DNA of 64,000 nucleotides from Paraburkholderia azotifigens (GTDB lineage Bacteria; Pseudomonadota; Gammaproteobacteria; Burkholderiales; Burkholderiaceae): NCBI RefSeq assembly GCF_007995085.1, contig NZ_VOQS01000003.1, positions 310,001 to 374,000 of the forward strand, read 5' to 3'. Shown piece by piece: positions 1 to 8,786 of this stretch (position 1 is its first letter; each line of letters starts with the position of its first letter). The notes under the pieces were generated by a model. It saw only the letters and a program-made list of their open reading frames with translations, ran no database searches and was not told where the DNA came from. The position numbers and the translations under genes were made by a program.

Positions 1-775
1 GCGCGTGATGCAGGCGCGTGGTCTTCACGTACTGCATCGGCGAAGTCGACGTGACGTTCTTGAACTGCGCATGAAACACCGCGAGGCTCATGCCCGACTC
101 GCGCGCGAGCGTCTCGACGTCGAGATCGCCGTCGTATTCCGTGTGAATGCGCCGCAGCGCCTTCGCGATACGCCCGAAGTGATGCTGATGCGTAAGCGCC
201 GCGCGGATCGCATCGCCCTGCACGCCCGTCAGCACGCGGTAGCAGATCTCGCGCACGATCGACGGCGCGAGAATGCGCGCATCGAACGGCGACACCAGCG
301 CTTCGAGCAGACGCAATACAGCGTCGCCGAGCGGCTGGTCGAGCGGCGTCGAGTAGATGCCGCGCGGCTCGCTGTCGACGGTGCCGTGCGTTTCGTTGAG
401 CAGCATCAGCAGTTCGGCGACCATCGTCAGATCGACGCGGATCGAAATGCCCAGAAAGGGCTCGTCGACGCTCGCTTCCGTCTCGCATTCGAAAGGCAGC
501 GGCACGGACAGCACCAGATACTGCTGCGCGTCGTAGATGTACGAGTGATCGCCCAGATAGCCGCGCTTGCGCCCCTGACAGACGATGACGATGCTCGGCT
601 CGTACATCACCGGGCGGCGCGGCATCGGATGATTCGCGCGCAGGAACTTGACGCCTTCGAGCGGCGCATCCGTCATGCCCTCGGCGGGCGCAAGCGTGCG
701 CAGCAATTCGACCATGCGCTGTTGCGGGTTGCGCTCCGCGAGCGGCGCGCCTTGTGAATGTTTTGTGTCGGACAT
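1..775 (-). CDS. AraC-family transcriptional regulator, 3' end cut by window edge
   Basis: The minus frame is open from an ATG at 775 (MSDTKHSQGAPLAERNPQQR) to the window edge, 258 codons. The N-terminal two thirds match the AraC_N sensor type that carries a cupin-like segment (YEPSIVIVCQGRKRGYLGD, about residues 57-75). The end is the first half of an AraC DNA-binding domain (DLDVETLARESGMSLAVFHA, then FKNVTSTSPMQYVKTTRL). The second helix-turn-helix lies outside the window. It is divergent from the alcohol dehydrogenase gene at 1153 with 377 bases between them, so it is the obvious candidate regulator of that gene (inference). Family assignment is secure; ligand unknown. Confidence 0.9.
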   Translation of the reverse strand, partial: MSDTKHSQGAPLAERNPQQRMVELLRTLAPAEGMTDAPLEGVKFLRANHPMPRRPVMYEPSIVIVCQGRKRGYLGDHSYIYDAQQYLVLSVPLPFECETEASVDEPFLGISIRVDLTMVAELLMLLNETHGTVDSEPRGIYSTPLDQPLGDAVLRLLEALVSPFDARILAPSIVREICYRVLTGVQGDAIRAALTHQHHFGRIAKALRRIHTEYDGDLDVETLARESGMSLAVFHAQFKNVTSTSPMQYVKTTRLHHA

Positions 776-1152
776 GATGAAATCCAGTCGGCGAACCATG
801 TGGCGCCAGAGAATATGGCTTGAAATCTAGCATTAAATGTCCTACCGCGTACGCCACCAGGAGAAATAGGCAAACCTTCAAGACGTTCAGGTATTCCCTG
901 GGCCGGGTCCGATGCCTAACATGGGAACCCTGTCGCAAAGCCCGCTTCCTGTCCGCGACACCCGTCCATCGCCTCGCACGAGGCACACGCGCCGCGCTTT
1001 CCGTGCCTGGCGCCCGCCGGACGGACCTCACGACGGACACTCCGCGCGCCACGGCGCACGACAGATTCATTCGCCGCGCTCTCAGGCCATCAGCAGGCCG
1101 CCTGCAGGCCGCGCGGCGCCTCGCGCAATTGCATCATCGAGCTGGAGCCCAC
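776..1152. promoter_or_regulatory. divergent intergenic region, AraC regulator / alcohol dehydrogenase
   Basis: These 377 bases hold no convincing gene: frames through them read as Arg/Pro/His-rich shadows. They must contain the promoters of both flanking divergent genes. A ribosome binding site (GGAG) lies just upstream of the ATG at 1153. No clear -35/-10 pair or operator could be assigned by eye. Confidence 0.4.
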
Positions 1153-2205
1153 ATGACCACGACCTACGCCTTCGCCGCAACCGACGCACAATCGAAACTC
1201 GCGCCGTTCGAATTTCAGCGTCGCGATCTGCGCGAACACGATGTACAGATGGAAGTCCTGTTTTGCGGTGTCTGTCATTCGGACCTGCATCAGGCACGCA
1301 ATGAATGGAAGAACACGATTTACCCCGTCGTTCCGGGCCATGAAATCGTCGGCCGCGTGACGAATGTCGGGTCGCAGGTGACGAAGTACAAGGTCGGCCA
1401 GCTGGTCGGCGTCGGCTGTCTGGTCGATTCGTGCCGCACGTGCCCGAGCTGCCAGGAAGGCCTCGAGCAGTATTGCGAGAACGGCTTCGTCGGCACGTAC
1501 AACGGCAACGACCGTCAGACGGGCGCGGTGACGTACGGCGGCTATTCGACGCAACTCGTCGTCGACGAAGACTTCGTGCTGCGCGTGCCGGAGAACCTCG
1601 ATCCTGCGGGCGTCGCCCCGCTGCTGTGCGCGGGCATCACGCTGTATTCGCCGCTGCGCACGTGGGGCGCGGGGCCCGGCAAGAAGGTCGGCATTGTCGG
1701 CCTGGGCGGCCTCGGCCACATGGGCGTGAAGCTCGCGCATGCGATGGGCGCGCATGTCGTGCTGTTCACGACGTCGGTGTCGAAGATCGAGGATGCGAAG
1801 CGTCTCGGCGCCGACGAAGTCGTGATCTCGAAGAACCCGCAGGAGATGGAAGCGCATGCGAACAGCTTCGATCTGATCGTCAACACGGTCGCGGCGCAGC
1901 ACGATCTGAATCCGTTCATCAACCTGCTCAAGCGTGACGGCACGCTGACGCTGGTGGGTGCGCCGGAGCACGATCATCCGTCGCCGCAGGTGTTCAACCT
2001 GATCATGAAGCGCCGGCGTCTGGCGGGTTCGCTGATCGGCGGCATTGCCGAGACGCAGGAAATGCTGGATTTCTGCGGCAAGCATGGCATCACCTCGGAC
2101 ATCGAGATGATCCGGATGCAGCAGATCAATGAAGCATACGAGCGCATGTTGAAGAGCGATGTGAAGTACCGCTTCGTCATCGATCTCGACTCGCTCCGCA
2201 AGTAA
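1153..2205 (+). CDS. zinc-dependent NAD(P) alcohol dehydrogenase (YahK/CAD-like)
   Basis: 350 aa medium-chain dehydrogenase that interconverts aldehydes and alcohols in the cytoplasm. Catalytic zinc ligands are visible as CGVCHSD (Cys41) and GHE (His63, Glu64). The structural zinc site is Cys94, Cys97, Cys100 and Cys108 (SCRTCPSCQ, then QYC). The Rossmann motif GLGGLGHMGVK starts near residue 182. The open frame extends upstream to 820, but that part reads as low-complexity Arg-rich sequence; the ATG at 1153 follows GGAG and matches the usual family start. The sequence resembles the YahK/AdhA branch acting on a broad range of aldehydes; the exact substrate is not deducible. Confidence 0.93.
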   Translation: MTTTYAFAATDAQSKLAPFEFQRRDLREHDVQMEVLFCGVCHSDLHQARNEWKNTIYPVVPGHEIVGRVTNVGSQVTKYKVGQLVGVGCLVDSCRTCPSCQEGLEQYCENGFVGTYNGNDRQTGAVTYGGYSTQLVVDEDFVLRVPENLDPAGVAPLLCAGITLYSPLRTWGAGPGKKVGIVGLGGLGHMGVKLAHAMGAHVVLFTTSVSKIEDAKRLGADEVVISKNPQEMEAHANSFDLIVNTVAAQHDLNPFINLLKRDGTLTLVGAPEHDHPSPQVFNLIMKRRRLAGSLIGGIAETQEMLDFCGKHGITSDIEMIRMQQINEAYERMLKSDVKYRFVIDLDSLRK

Positions 2206-2390
2206 CGGGCAGCAGGACCCAACAGGACCGGATTCGCGCCTCACCCCTTCCCTCCAGGCCGCGCAGGACGGCGGCCTGTCCCTGCTTCCCGCCTCGCATC
2301 TTCATTGCGTTTGCAGTGCCGCCGCGCCGTCCCCATGGGACGGGGCCGCCGCGGTGTTTTCTGCTGGTTTGTTTTCGACAGGAGAGTTCC

Positions 2391-3350
2391 GTGATCGACC
2401 GTATTCAGGCGATGCGCACGTTCATGCGTATCGTCGATACCAACAGCTTTACCCGCGCAGCGGAGTCGCTGGAAATTCCGCGCGCGACGGCCACCACCAT
2501 TGTGCAGAACCTGGAATCGCTGCTAGGCACGACGCTGCTGGTGCGCACCACGCGGCGTCTGAGTCTCACGCCGGAAGGCGCGGCCTATTACGACCGCTGC
2601 GCGCAAATTCTCGCGGATATCGACGAGATGGAAGCGACGCTGCGACAGACGCTCGACAACCCGAGCGGACGCTTGCGCGTCGAGATGCCGGGTGCGGTGG
2701 CGACATCGATCGTACTGCCCGCGCTCGATGATTTTCACGAGCGCTATCCGTCGATCGATCTCGCCATTGGCGTGAGTCATCGCAATGTGGATCTCGTCGG
2801 CGAGGCGGTGGATTGCAGTATCCAGCTCGGCGAGTTGCCGGATTCCGGCCTTGCTGCCAGGCGTCTCGGCACGTTGGAGCATGTCACGTGTGCAAGCCCC
2901 GCTTATCTGGAGCGTTATGGCATGCCTGAAAGTCTCGACGATCTGTCGGGGCATGTCGCTGTGAATTGCATGTCGGCGCTGACGGGGCGTGCTGTCGATT
3001 TCGATTTCGACGTCGGCGGCAGCCCGTTGACTGTGAAGGTCGATGGATTCATCAAGGTCAGCGACGAGCATGCTTATCTGACCTGCGGGTTGCAAGGGCT
3101 TGGGTTGATTCAGCCCGCGAGGATTGCTGCGCAACCGTTGCTCGAAAAGGGTTTGCTTCGAGAAGTTTTGCCGCAGTGGAAGCCTGTGCCGATGCCTGTT
3201 TCGGTTGCCTACGTGAAGGGGCGGCGCGTGTCGCCGCGGGTCAGGGCTTTTGTCGACTGGCTCGCTGAACTGTTTGAACATCAGGGGCACGTCGAGGCGG
3301 ATTTGTCGCGGGTGAGGATGTTGATGCGCGAGCGCGCGTATGCCGCGTGA
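2391..3350 (+). CDS. LysR-family transcriptional regulator
   Basis: 319 aa. An N-terminal winged helix-turn-helix (residues about 2-60: MRTFMRIVDTNSFTRAAESL, then TTLLVRTTRRLSLTPEG) is followed by a LysR substrate-binding domain to the C-terminus (ADDFHERYP-like region, then VGEAVDCSIQLGELPDSGL). The GTG start at 2391 has GGAG eight bases upstream, and the protein then begins VIDRIQAMRTF, a typical CrgA-type LysR start. It lies 185 bases downstream of the dehydrogenase on the same strand, separated by a GC-rich stretch, so co-transcription is uncertain. Target unknown. Confidence 0.92.
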   Translation: MIDRIQAMRTFMRIVDTNSFTRAAESLEIPRATATTIVQNLESLLGTTLLVRTTRRLSLTPEGAAYYDRCAQILADIDEMEATLRQTLDNPSGRLRVEMPGAVATSIVLPALDDFHERYPSIDLAIGVSHRNVDLVGEAVDCSIQLGELPDSGLAARRLGTLEHVTCASPAYLERYGMPESLDDLSGHVAVNCMSALTGRAVDFDFDVGGSPLTVKVDGFIKVSDEHAYLTCGLQGLGLIQPARIAAQPLLEKGLLREVLPQWKPVPMPVSVAYVKGRRVSPRVRAFVDWLAELFEHQGHVEADLSRVRMLMRERAYAA

Positions 3351-3491
3351 CGTATCGCGCGCCTTGAAACGTCCATGCAATCAATATTCAGGTATCACAT
3401 TGTTTTTCGACCGACATGGTGAGATCGAATCCGTGCGCTTTTTCAGCAGCGCAAAAGCGCGCGATCTCAATCCACATCGTTCAGGTGACCC

Positions 3492-4193
3492 ATGTCGATA
3501 TCCCGTACCCGCTACGGCAATAACCTGTCATACAGATACGACCATTTCGGCACTGTTGAACCTGTACGCGAAAGGCTATCGGGACGCGGGCGGCATAACG
3601 GGAGCGCGAACGACCTATTATGCGGACTCCCGAACCTACCGGGCTCTCGATCCTTCACGACAGCGATCCCGTTTGTCGGATACGCCGCTGTCCGGCATCG
3701 GCAACCGCCTGACTCCGCCATCCACGCCGCTTCCGCCGCCGCCCGATTTCGATCAACCGGGGCCATCCGGCTGGCAGGGTGTCACTCCGAACTCAAGCGC
3801 GACCTGAACGCACGGGTCAACGACCGGCATCCGTTTGCGCTGTATCGTCCGTCCACCGTATCGCCCGAAGACCTGAAGAGACAGAACGGCTTTGTCGCCG
3901 ACGACATGCCGCTCGGCGATGTCAGCCTCGACACGCACGACGATGACGTGCAGCGAGGCAAGGACACTGTCGATGGCGCCGGTTTTCTGGGCACGTTTCG
4001 CGGCGAGGACACTGCCAGGCAGAAGATGAATGCAGGAGGCAGGGACGGCTACAACAGCACATCGCCGACTGACGGATTCGCAGATCACGCGTCGGCACAC
4101 GATGCCTGTCCCCTCCTTGCTCTCGCCTCGCCCAGCACGCGCGCCAACGTCGCAGCACTCATGCGCGCAGCGATCGCCTTCACATACTCGTGA
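3492..4193 (+). pseudogene. probable degraded ADP-ribosyltransferase-toxin-like gene
   Basis: An open frame starts at ATG 3492 (MSISRTRYGNNLSYRYDHFG). From about residue 110 it reads HPFALYRPSTVSPEDLKRQN then GF, which resembles the opening of the pertussis/cholera A-subunit fold (YR, a short gap, PPED, QNGF). About 45 residues later GAGFLGTFRGEDTARQKM sits where those toxins have the STS strand. The second Arg of the usual YR-x-D-x-R pattern and the STS itself are absent, and no E-x-E motif follows before the frame runs into the opposite-strand gene at 4085. Before 3800 another frame (SALLNLYAKGYRDAGGITGA, then a Pro-rich PLPPPPDFDQPGPSG) looks more protein-like, so a frameshift near 3770-3800 is likely. 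The resemblance is weak and the call tentative. Confidence 0.3.
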
Positions 4194-4360
4194 TGCCGCG
4201 CATCGAGCGGTGCGCCGAGGTACTGCGCCTGCAGATAGCGAATCAATGCGATCCGCCGATGTCCCAGCGCGATACTCTGATCGAGCAGCGCCATCGCCGC
4301 ATCCGCATCGCCGGCCGCATAGGCCCGCTTCACCAGTTCGGACGTCTGCGCACGCGACAT
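4085..4360 (-). CDS. small conserved-looking protein at the 3' end of the sarcosine oxidase operon
   Basis: 91 aa, predicted all-helical (KRAYAAGDADAAMALLDQSI, then LGHRRIALIRYLQAQYLGAP), with the look of a single TPR/Sel1-like helical pair; no transmembrane segment or signal peptide. It starts 9 bases after the folB stop on the same strand, so it is very probably the last gene of the sox operon. I do not recognise the family. Because every upstream gene serves sarcosine or folate one-carbon metabolism, a role tied to that pathway is plausible, but nothing in the sequence demonstrates it. Confidence 0.65.
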   Translation of the reverse strand: MSRAQTSELVKRAYAAGDADAAMALLDQSIALGHRRIALIRYLQAQYLGAPLDARHHEYVKAIAARMSAATLARVLGEARARRGQASCADA

Positions 4361-4369
4361 ATCGACTGC

Positions 4370-4816
4370 TCAGCGCGAAAAAGAACCCGCACGCCGGGCA
4401 TCGAAATCGCTCCGCGTCCAGTCGAGTTCGACCCCAATGCGCCGCGTACCCTCGCGAATCTTCGGCTTATGCAAAGAAAGCGTAAGCGCATCGAGCGCGG
4501 GCCATTCATCGAATGACAACAGCGCAATCTCGACAGCCAGCGTCTCCAGCAACCGCGTATGCGGCTTCGTCGACAGAAACTCGCTCACGCGATTGCAGTA
4601 GCGCTCGTAGTCGATCATCGCGTGCGAGCCCTCTTCCGAGGGCTCGCAGCGATACGCAAGGCTCGCGTCGATCACAACCGGCTGCGGCGCAAGATGCTCG
4701 TGCGCATGAATGCCGATGCGCGTCTGCACGACAAGCTCATCGATAAACACGCGCCAGCCCTTGCCGCGCAGCGACGACTGCACCAAAGCCGCCAACGGCT
4801 CCTCGAACGGCTTCAC
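4370..4816 (-). CDS. folB: dihydroneopterin aldolase-like protein
   Basis: 148 aa. Dihydroneopterin aldolase converts 7,8-dihydroneopterin to 6-hydroxymethyl-dihydropterin in folate synthesis. The tunnelling-fold core is visible: VFIDELVVQTRIGIHAHEH, DASLAYRCEP, MIDYERYCNRVSEFL, TRLLETLAVEIA, and LSLHKPKI near the C-terminus. The start overlaps the soxG stop in an ATGA arrangement, indicating translational coupling. Its place in the operon makes sense because heterotetrameric sarcosine oxidase needs tetrahydrofolate as one-carbon acceptor. It may be a dedicated paralogue rather than the housekeeping FolB; that cannot be decided from this window. Confidence 0.85.
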   Translation of the reverse strand: MKPFEEPLAALVQSSLRGKGWRVFIDELVVQTRIGIHAHEHLAPQPVVIDASLAYRCEPSEEGSHAMIDYERYCNRVSEFLSTKPHTRLLETLAVEIALLSFDEWPALDALTLSLHKPKIREGTRRIGVELDWTRSDFDARRAGSFSR

Positions 4817-5463
4817 GACATCAGCGGCTCAGCCGCGTCGAGCATGATACGAACGAAGTAATCGGCGAAACTGCGGCGCACGACGATCTCATACGCATCG
4901 CCAGCGACGGGCACCAGCACGATCGACGCCTTGAAGTAATGGCTCTGCGCGCATTGGCCCGGCGCAAGCAGACGCGGATGCAGATCGAGCGGACAGCCGC
5001 GCGCGATCACATCGCGCACCTTCTCGCCGCTCACTTCGAGCACCGTCCAGCCGCTGCCGATATCGACGGCCGATGCAAACTGCCCTTGCAGCGCCTCGGC
5101 CAGTTTCTCTTCGGCAACGGGCGCCTGCGCCTGCTGCGAACGCACGAGCCACTCGTCGGGACCGAGCCACAGCACGTCATAACCGTTGCCGCGCGCCACC
5201 GTGTTCGGCTTCGCGGGCGGCTCGCAGCCCGTTACGCTCTGCACAGCGCTGACAAAAGCCGCGTCGCGCACGTCGCCGCGCAGACTGACGAGATCGCAAA
5301 ACGCCTTCTCGCGCAGATGGAATTTCTTCGACGGCGCCACCGCATGCTTCTTCACCAGTTCGCCGACACCTGCAAGCGGCGACTCCTGCCACGGTTGACC
5401 CGCCACTCGTTGCGCGACAGCCGAGGTTGCGCCCGGTGCATTGTTCCTTGCTTCATTCCACAT
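4813..5463 (-). CDS. soxG: sarcosine oxidase gamma subunit
   Basis: 216 aa, the smallest folate-domain subunit of the heterotetrameric sarcosine oxidase. The family pattern is present: SPLAGVGELVKKHA near the N-terminus, FCDLVSLRGD, NGYDVLWLGPDEWLV in the middle, DIGSGWTVLEVSGEKVRDVI, GCPLDLHPRLL, and a C-terminal YEIVVRRSFADYFVRIMLDAA. The gene starts inside the last codons of soxA (11-base overlap) and ends overlapping folB, so it is tightly embedded in the operon. It is thought to complete the active tetramer; no catalytic residues are assigned to it. Confidence 0.93.
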   Translation of the reverse strand: MWNEARNNAPGATSAVAQRVAGQPWQESPLAGVGELVKKHAVAPSKKFHLREKAFCDLVSLRGDVRDAAFVSAVQSVTGCEPPAKPNTVARGNGYDVLWLGPDEWLVRSQQAQAPVAEEKLAEALQGQFASAVDIGSGWTVLEVSGEKVRDVIARGCPLDLHPRLLAPGQCAQSHYFKASIVLVPVAGDAYEIVVRRSFADYFVRIMLDAAEPLMS

Positions 5464-8452
5464 GTTGACGCACTCCTTCGGTGTCGTAGAAAACGGGGCT
5501 GGCGATCTTCGCGGCGATCTGCTTGCCGCTCGACAGCGGAATCGTCACGCTCTGCCCCATCTTGTTCAGGCCGCCCTTGACCACGGCGAGCGCGATCGAA
5601 CGATTCAGAATCGGGCTGTAGTAACTCGACGTCACGTGCCCGAGCATCGGCGCCGTATCGCCCTGGAAGGGACCCGCGACGATCTGGCTGCCTTCGGGCA
5701 GCACGAATTGCGGATCGTCGGTGAGCAGACCGACGAACTGCTTGCGCCCGTCCTTCGCGGTATCCGAACGCGTCAGCGACCGGCGTCCGAGGAAGTCCTT
5801 GGTCTTCGCGACCAGCCCGCCCATGCCCAGATCGTGCGGCGTCACGGAACCATCCGTATCCTGGCCGACGATGATGTAGCCCTTCTCCGCGCGCAGCACG
5901 TGCATCGTTTCCGTGCCGTACGGCGTGATGTCGAACTCCGCGCCCGCGGCCATCAGCGCTTCCCACACCGCGCGGCCCATGTTCGCGGGCACGTTCACTT
6001 CATACGCGAGTTCGCCCGAGAAGCTGATCCGCATCACGCGCGCCTTCACGCCCGCCACCGTGCCGTTGCGATACGACATGAACGGGAACGCTTCGTTGGC
6101 GAAGTCGATGTCGCTGCACACCTTCTGCACGACCTTGCGGCTCTTCGGACCGACGACGGCGAAGGTCGCCCAGTGGTCGGTCACGGAGGCAAGACGCACC
6201 TTCATGTCCGGCCATTCCGTCTGCAGCCAGCGCTCCATCCACGTCAGCACGCGCGCCGCGCCGCCCGTCGTGGTCGTCATCATGAAGTGCTGATCGGCGA
6301 GGCGCACCGTCACGCCGTCGTCGAACACCATGCCGTTTTCGTCGAGCATCAGGCCATAGCGGCACTTGCCGACTTCGAGCTTGCTCCACGGGTTCGTATA
6401 CATCCAGTTCAGCAGCTTCGCGGCATCCGGGCCCTGAATGTCGATCTTGCCGAGCGTCGATGCATCGAGAATGCCGACGCTGTTACGCACCGCGAGACAT
6501 TCGCGCTTCACGGCCGCGTGCAGGTCTTCACCCTTCAGCGGGAAGTACCAGGGACGCTTCCAGTTGCCGACGTCCTCGAACATCGCGCCGTTCTCGACGT
6601 GCCATTCATGCACGGCCGTCTTGCGGATCGGGTCGAGCAGATCGCCGAGTTCGCGGCCCGCAAACGTGCCGAAAGTGACCGGCGTGTAGTTCGGGCGGAA
6701 CGTCGTCGTGCCCGTTTCGGGGATCGTCTTGCCGAGCGCATCGGCGAGAATCGCCATGCCGTTGATGTTGCCGAGCTTGCCCTGATCGGTGCCGAAACCC
6801 ATCGCCGTATAGCGCTTCACGTGCTCGACGGATTCGAAGCCTTCGCGCGCGGCGAGCAGAATGTCGGCCGCCGCCACGTCGTTCTGGAAGTCGACGAACT
6901 GCTTCGGACCGCGCGCCGCTTCCGCTCGGCTGCCGACGAGCCACAGCGGCTGCAACGGCGACTCGGCGACTTCCGATGCCTGCGGCACCTGCGGACGCCT
7001 CACGGCATAACCGATCGACTTCACGGCTTCGACGCCGGCATCGACGGCGAGACGCAGGCCGCGCGCGAGGCTGAATTCGCCCGCCGCCGCGCCGACGCTC
7101 GTCTCAGGCTGCATGCCCTTGCCAGGCACGAAGCACGCTTTCGTATCGTTCCAGTGCGCCTTGCCGCCCGACTGCGCGAACAGGTGCAGCACAGGGCTGA
7201 AGCCGCCCGACATCGCGACGAGGTCACATGGCAGATCGGCCTGTTTCGCGCCCGTCTTGCCGTTCGCGTACGCGACCACTTCAACGGATGTCACGCGCTG
7301 CTTGCCATGTGCCGTCATCACGGCGGCATTGTTCATGATCTTCACGCCGTGACGTCGCGCCGCCGCCTGCAACGCGCCGCTGCCCTGCGCACGCGGATCG
7401 ACGACGGTGACGTTCGCGCCGCATGCCTTCATGTCGAGCGCGCATTGATAACCGGCATCGTTGTTCGTGAAGACGACGGCGTTGCGGCCCGGCATCACGC
7501 CGAAGCGATGGACATAGGTCGACACGGCCGACGCCATCATCACGCCGGGCAGATCGTTGTTGCCGAAGACGATGGGACGCTCGTGCGCGCCCGTCGCGAG
7601 AATTACGCGTTTCGCGCGGATTTTCCACAGCAATTCGCGCGTGCCCTTGCGCATCGACACCGGCTGATGATCCGTCAGACGCTGCGTGACCGTGACGAGG
7701 TTGTGGTCCTGATAGCCGAACGCCGTGCTGCGCGACAGGATCTTCACGTCGGGCATGCGCGAGAGTTCCGCTTCGATCTTCTCGACCCAGCTCATCGCCG
7801 AATGTCCGTCGATCTCCGTCTTGCACGACAGCAGGCTGCCGCCGAGTTCGCGCTGATCGTCGACGAGAATCACGCGCGCGCCGCTCACGGCCGCCGCATG
7901 CGCCGCCGCGAGGCCCGTCGGCCCGCCGCCGACCACGAGCACGTCGCAATGCGCGTAGCACTTGTCATAGCGGTCGGCGTCGCGCACTTCAGGCGACTTG
8001 CCGAGACCCGCTGCTTCGCGAATCTTCTCTTCGTACTTCGGCCACCATTTGGCCGGCCACATGAAGGTCTTGTAGTAGAAGCCCGCGGGCATGAAGCGCG
8101 AGAACTTCTGGTTGATCGCCATGCGATCGTGCTCGAGATTCGGCTCGGCATTCACGCTCGTGGCAACGAGCCCCTGATACAGCTCGATTTCCGTCGCGCG
8201 TGCATTCGGCACCGTATAGGCGCCGCGCTCGAGCTGCACGACGGCATTCGGTTCGGCGACGTCGGCCGTGACGATGCCGCGCGGCCGGTGATACTTGAAG
8301 CTGCGCGCGACGAAGTGCACGCCGTTCGCGAGCAGCGCGGAGGCGAGCGTGTCGCCCTGGAAGCCCTGATACGTGCGTCCGTTGAACGTGAAGGTCAGCG
8401 GAATCGCGCGGTTGATGCGCCCACCGGCGCCGAGGCGGTTCTTCTGGCTCAT
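5453..8452 (-). CDS. soxA: sarcosine oxidase alpha subunit
   Basis: 999 aa, the normal size for the alpha subunit. An N-terminal ferredoxin-like part (residues about 15-100, INRAIPLTFTFNGRTYQGFQ) is followed by a pyridine-nucleotide/FAD-type Rossmann domain (VLVVGGGPTGLAAAHAAAVS, about residue 172) and, in the C-terminal 400 residues, a glycine-cleavage T-protein-like folate domain (GKCRYGLMLDENGMVFDDGV, and later LRAEKGYIIVGQDTDGS). The enzyme demethylates sarcosine to glycine and delivers formaldehyde to tetrahydrofolate as 5,10-methylene-THF, reducing oxygen to peroxide. The start overlaps the soxD stop by 4 bases. Well conserved and intact. Confidence 0.97.
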   Translation of the reverse strand: MSQKNRLGAGGRINRAIPLTFTFNGRTYQGFQGDTLASALLANGVHFVARSFKYHRPRGIVTADVAEPNAVVQLERGAYTVPNARATEIELYQGLVATSVNAEPNLEHDRMAINQKFSRFMPAGFYYKTFMWPAKWWPKYEEKIREAAGLGKSPEVRDADRYDKCYAHCDVLVVGGGPTGLAAAHAAAVSGARVILVDDQRELGGSLLSCKTEIDGHSAMSWVEKIEAELSRMPDVKILSRSTAFGYQDHNLVTVTQRLTDHQPVSMRKGTRELLWKIRAKRVILATGAHERPIVFGNNDLPGVMMASAVSTYVHRFGVMPGRNAVVFTNNDAGYQCALDMKACGANVTVVDPRAQGSGALQAAARRHGVKIMNNAAVMTAHGKQRVTSVEVVAYANGKTGAKQADLPCDLVAMSGGFSPVLHLFAQSGGKAHWNDTKACFVPGKGMQPETSVGAAAGEFSLARGLRLAVDAGVEAVKSIGYAVRRPQVPQASEVAESPLQPLWLVGSRAEAARGPKQFVDFQNDVAAADILLAAREGFESVEHVKRYTAMGFGTDQGKLGNINGMAILADALGKTIPETGTTTFRPNYTPVTFGTFAGRELGDLLDPIRKTAVHEWHVENGAMFEDVGNWKRPWYFPLKGEDLHAAVKRECLAVRNSVGILDASTLGKIDIQGPDAAKLLNWMYTNPWSKLEVGKCRYGLMLDENGMVFDDGVTVRLADQHFMMTTTTGGAARVLTWMERWLQTEWPDMKVRLASVTDHWATFAVVGPKSRKVVQKVCSDIDFANEAFPFMSYRNGTVAGVKARVMRISFSGELAYEVNVPANMGRAVWEALMAAGAEFDITPYGTETMHVLRAEKGYIIVGQDTDGSVTPHDLGMGGLVAKTKDFLGRRSLTRSDTAKDGRKQFVGLLTDDPQFVLPEGSQIVAGPFQGDTAPMLGHVTSSYYSPILNRSIALAVVKGGLNKMGQSVTIPLSSGKQIAAKIASPVFYDTEGVRQHVE

Positions 8453-8760
8453 TGCTTGTTGCCCCCTTGCTGGTTCCCTTGTGCATCGGTGGACGTGTTA
8501 CCCGTTTTGAAAGTCTCGTAGCCCTGGATGTTGTACGAGACGGTGTCGCGCGTCGCCATGAACCAGCGGCGGCAGCCCTGCGCGTGCATCCACTGCTCGC
8601 GATGCACGCCGCGCGGGTTCTTGCGCATGAACAGGTAGTCGCCCCATTCGCGGTCGGTGAGCTTGTCGGTGTCGAGCGGACGGGCGATATCGGCTTCGCC
8701 GCCGCAGCTAAATTCGGATTCGGCGCGCGGCCCGCACCACGGGCATTCGATCATCAGCAT
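8449..8760 (-). CDS. soxD: sarcosine oxidase delta subunit
   Basis: 103 aa. The ATG at 8760 (MLMIECPWCGPRAESEFSCG) has a strong GAGGAG ribosome binding site 9 bases upstream; the open frame continues further upstream, but that is a shadow of soxB. The CPWC motif, a further Cys (FSCGG) and HAQGCRRWF form the zinc site known in this subunit. DREWGDYLFMRKNPRGVHRE is the typical central block. A glycine/glutamine-rich tail (AQGNQQGGNKQ) ends the protein. It overlaps soxA by four bases. The role is structural within the alpha-beta-gamma-delta complex. Confidence 0.95.
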   Translation of the reverse strand: MLMIECPWCGPRAESEFSCGGEADIARPLDTDKLTDREWGDYLFMRKNPRGVHREQWMHAQGCRRWFMATRDTVSYNIQGYETFKTGNTSTDAQGNQQGGNKQ

Positions 8761-8786
8761 GGTTGTTACTCCTCGTGTGCGAGCGT

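Noticed and set aside
5441..8521. A plus-strand open frame of about 1000 codons antisense to soxA
   Set aside because: It is the codon-aligned complement of soxA, His/Arg/Ala-rich and without domain resemblance; such frames are common in GC-rich genomes.
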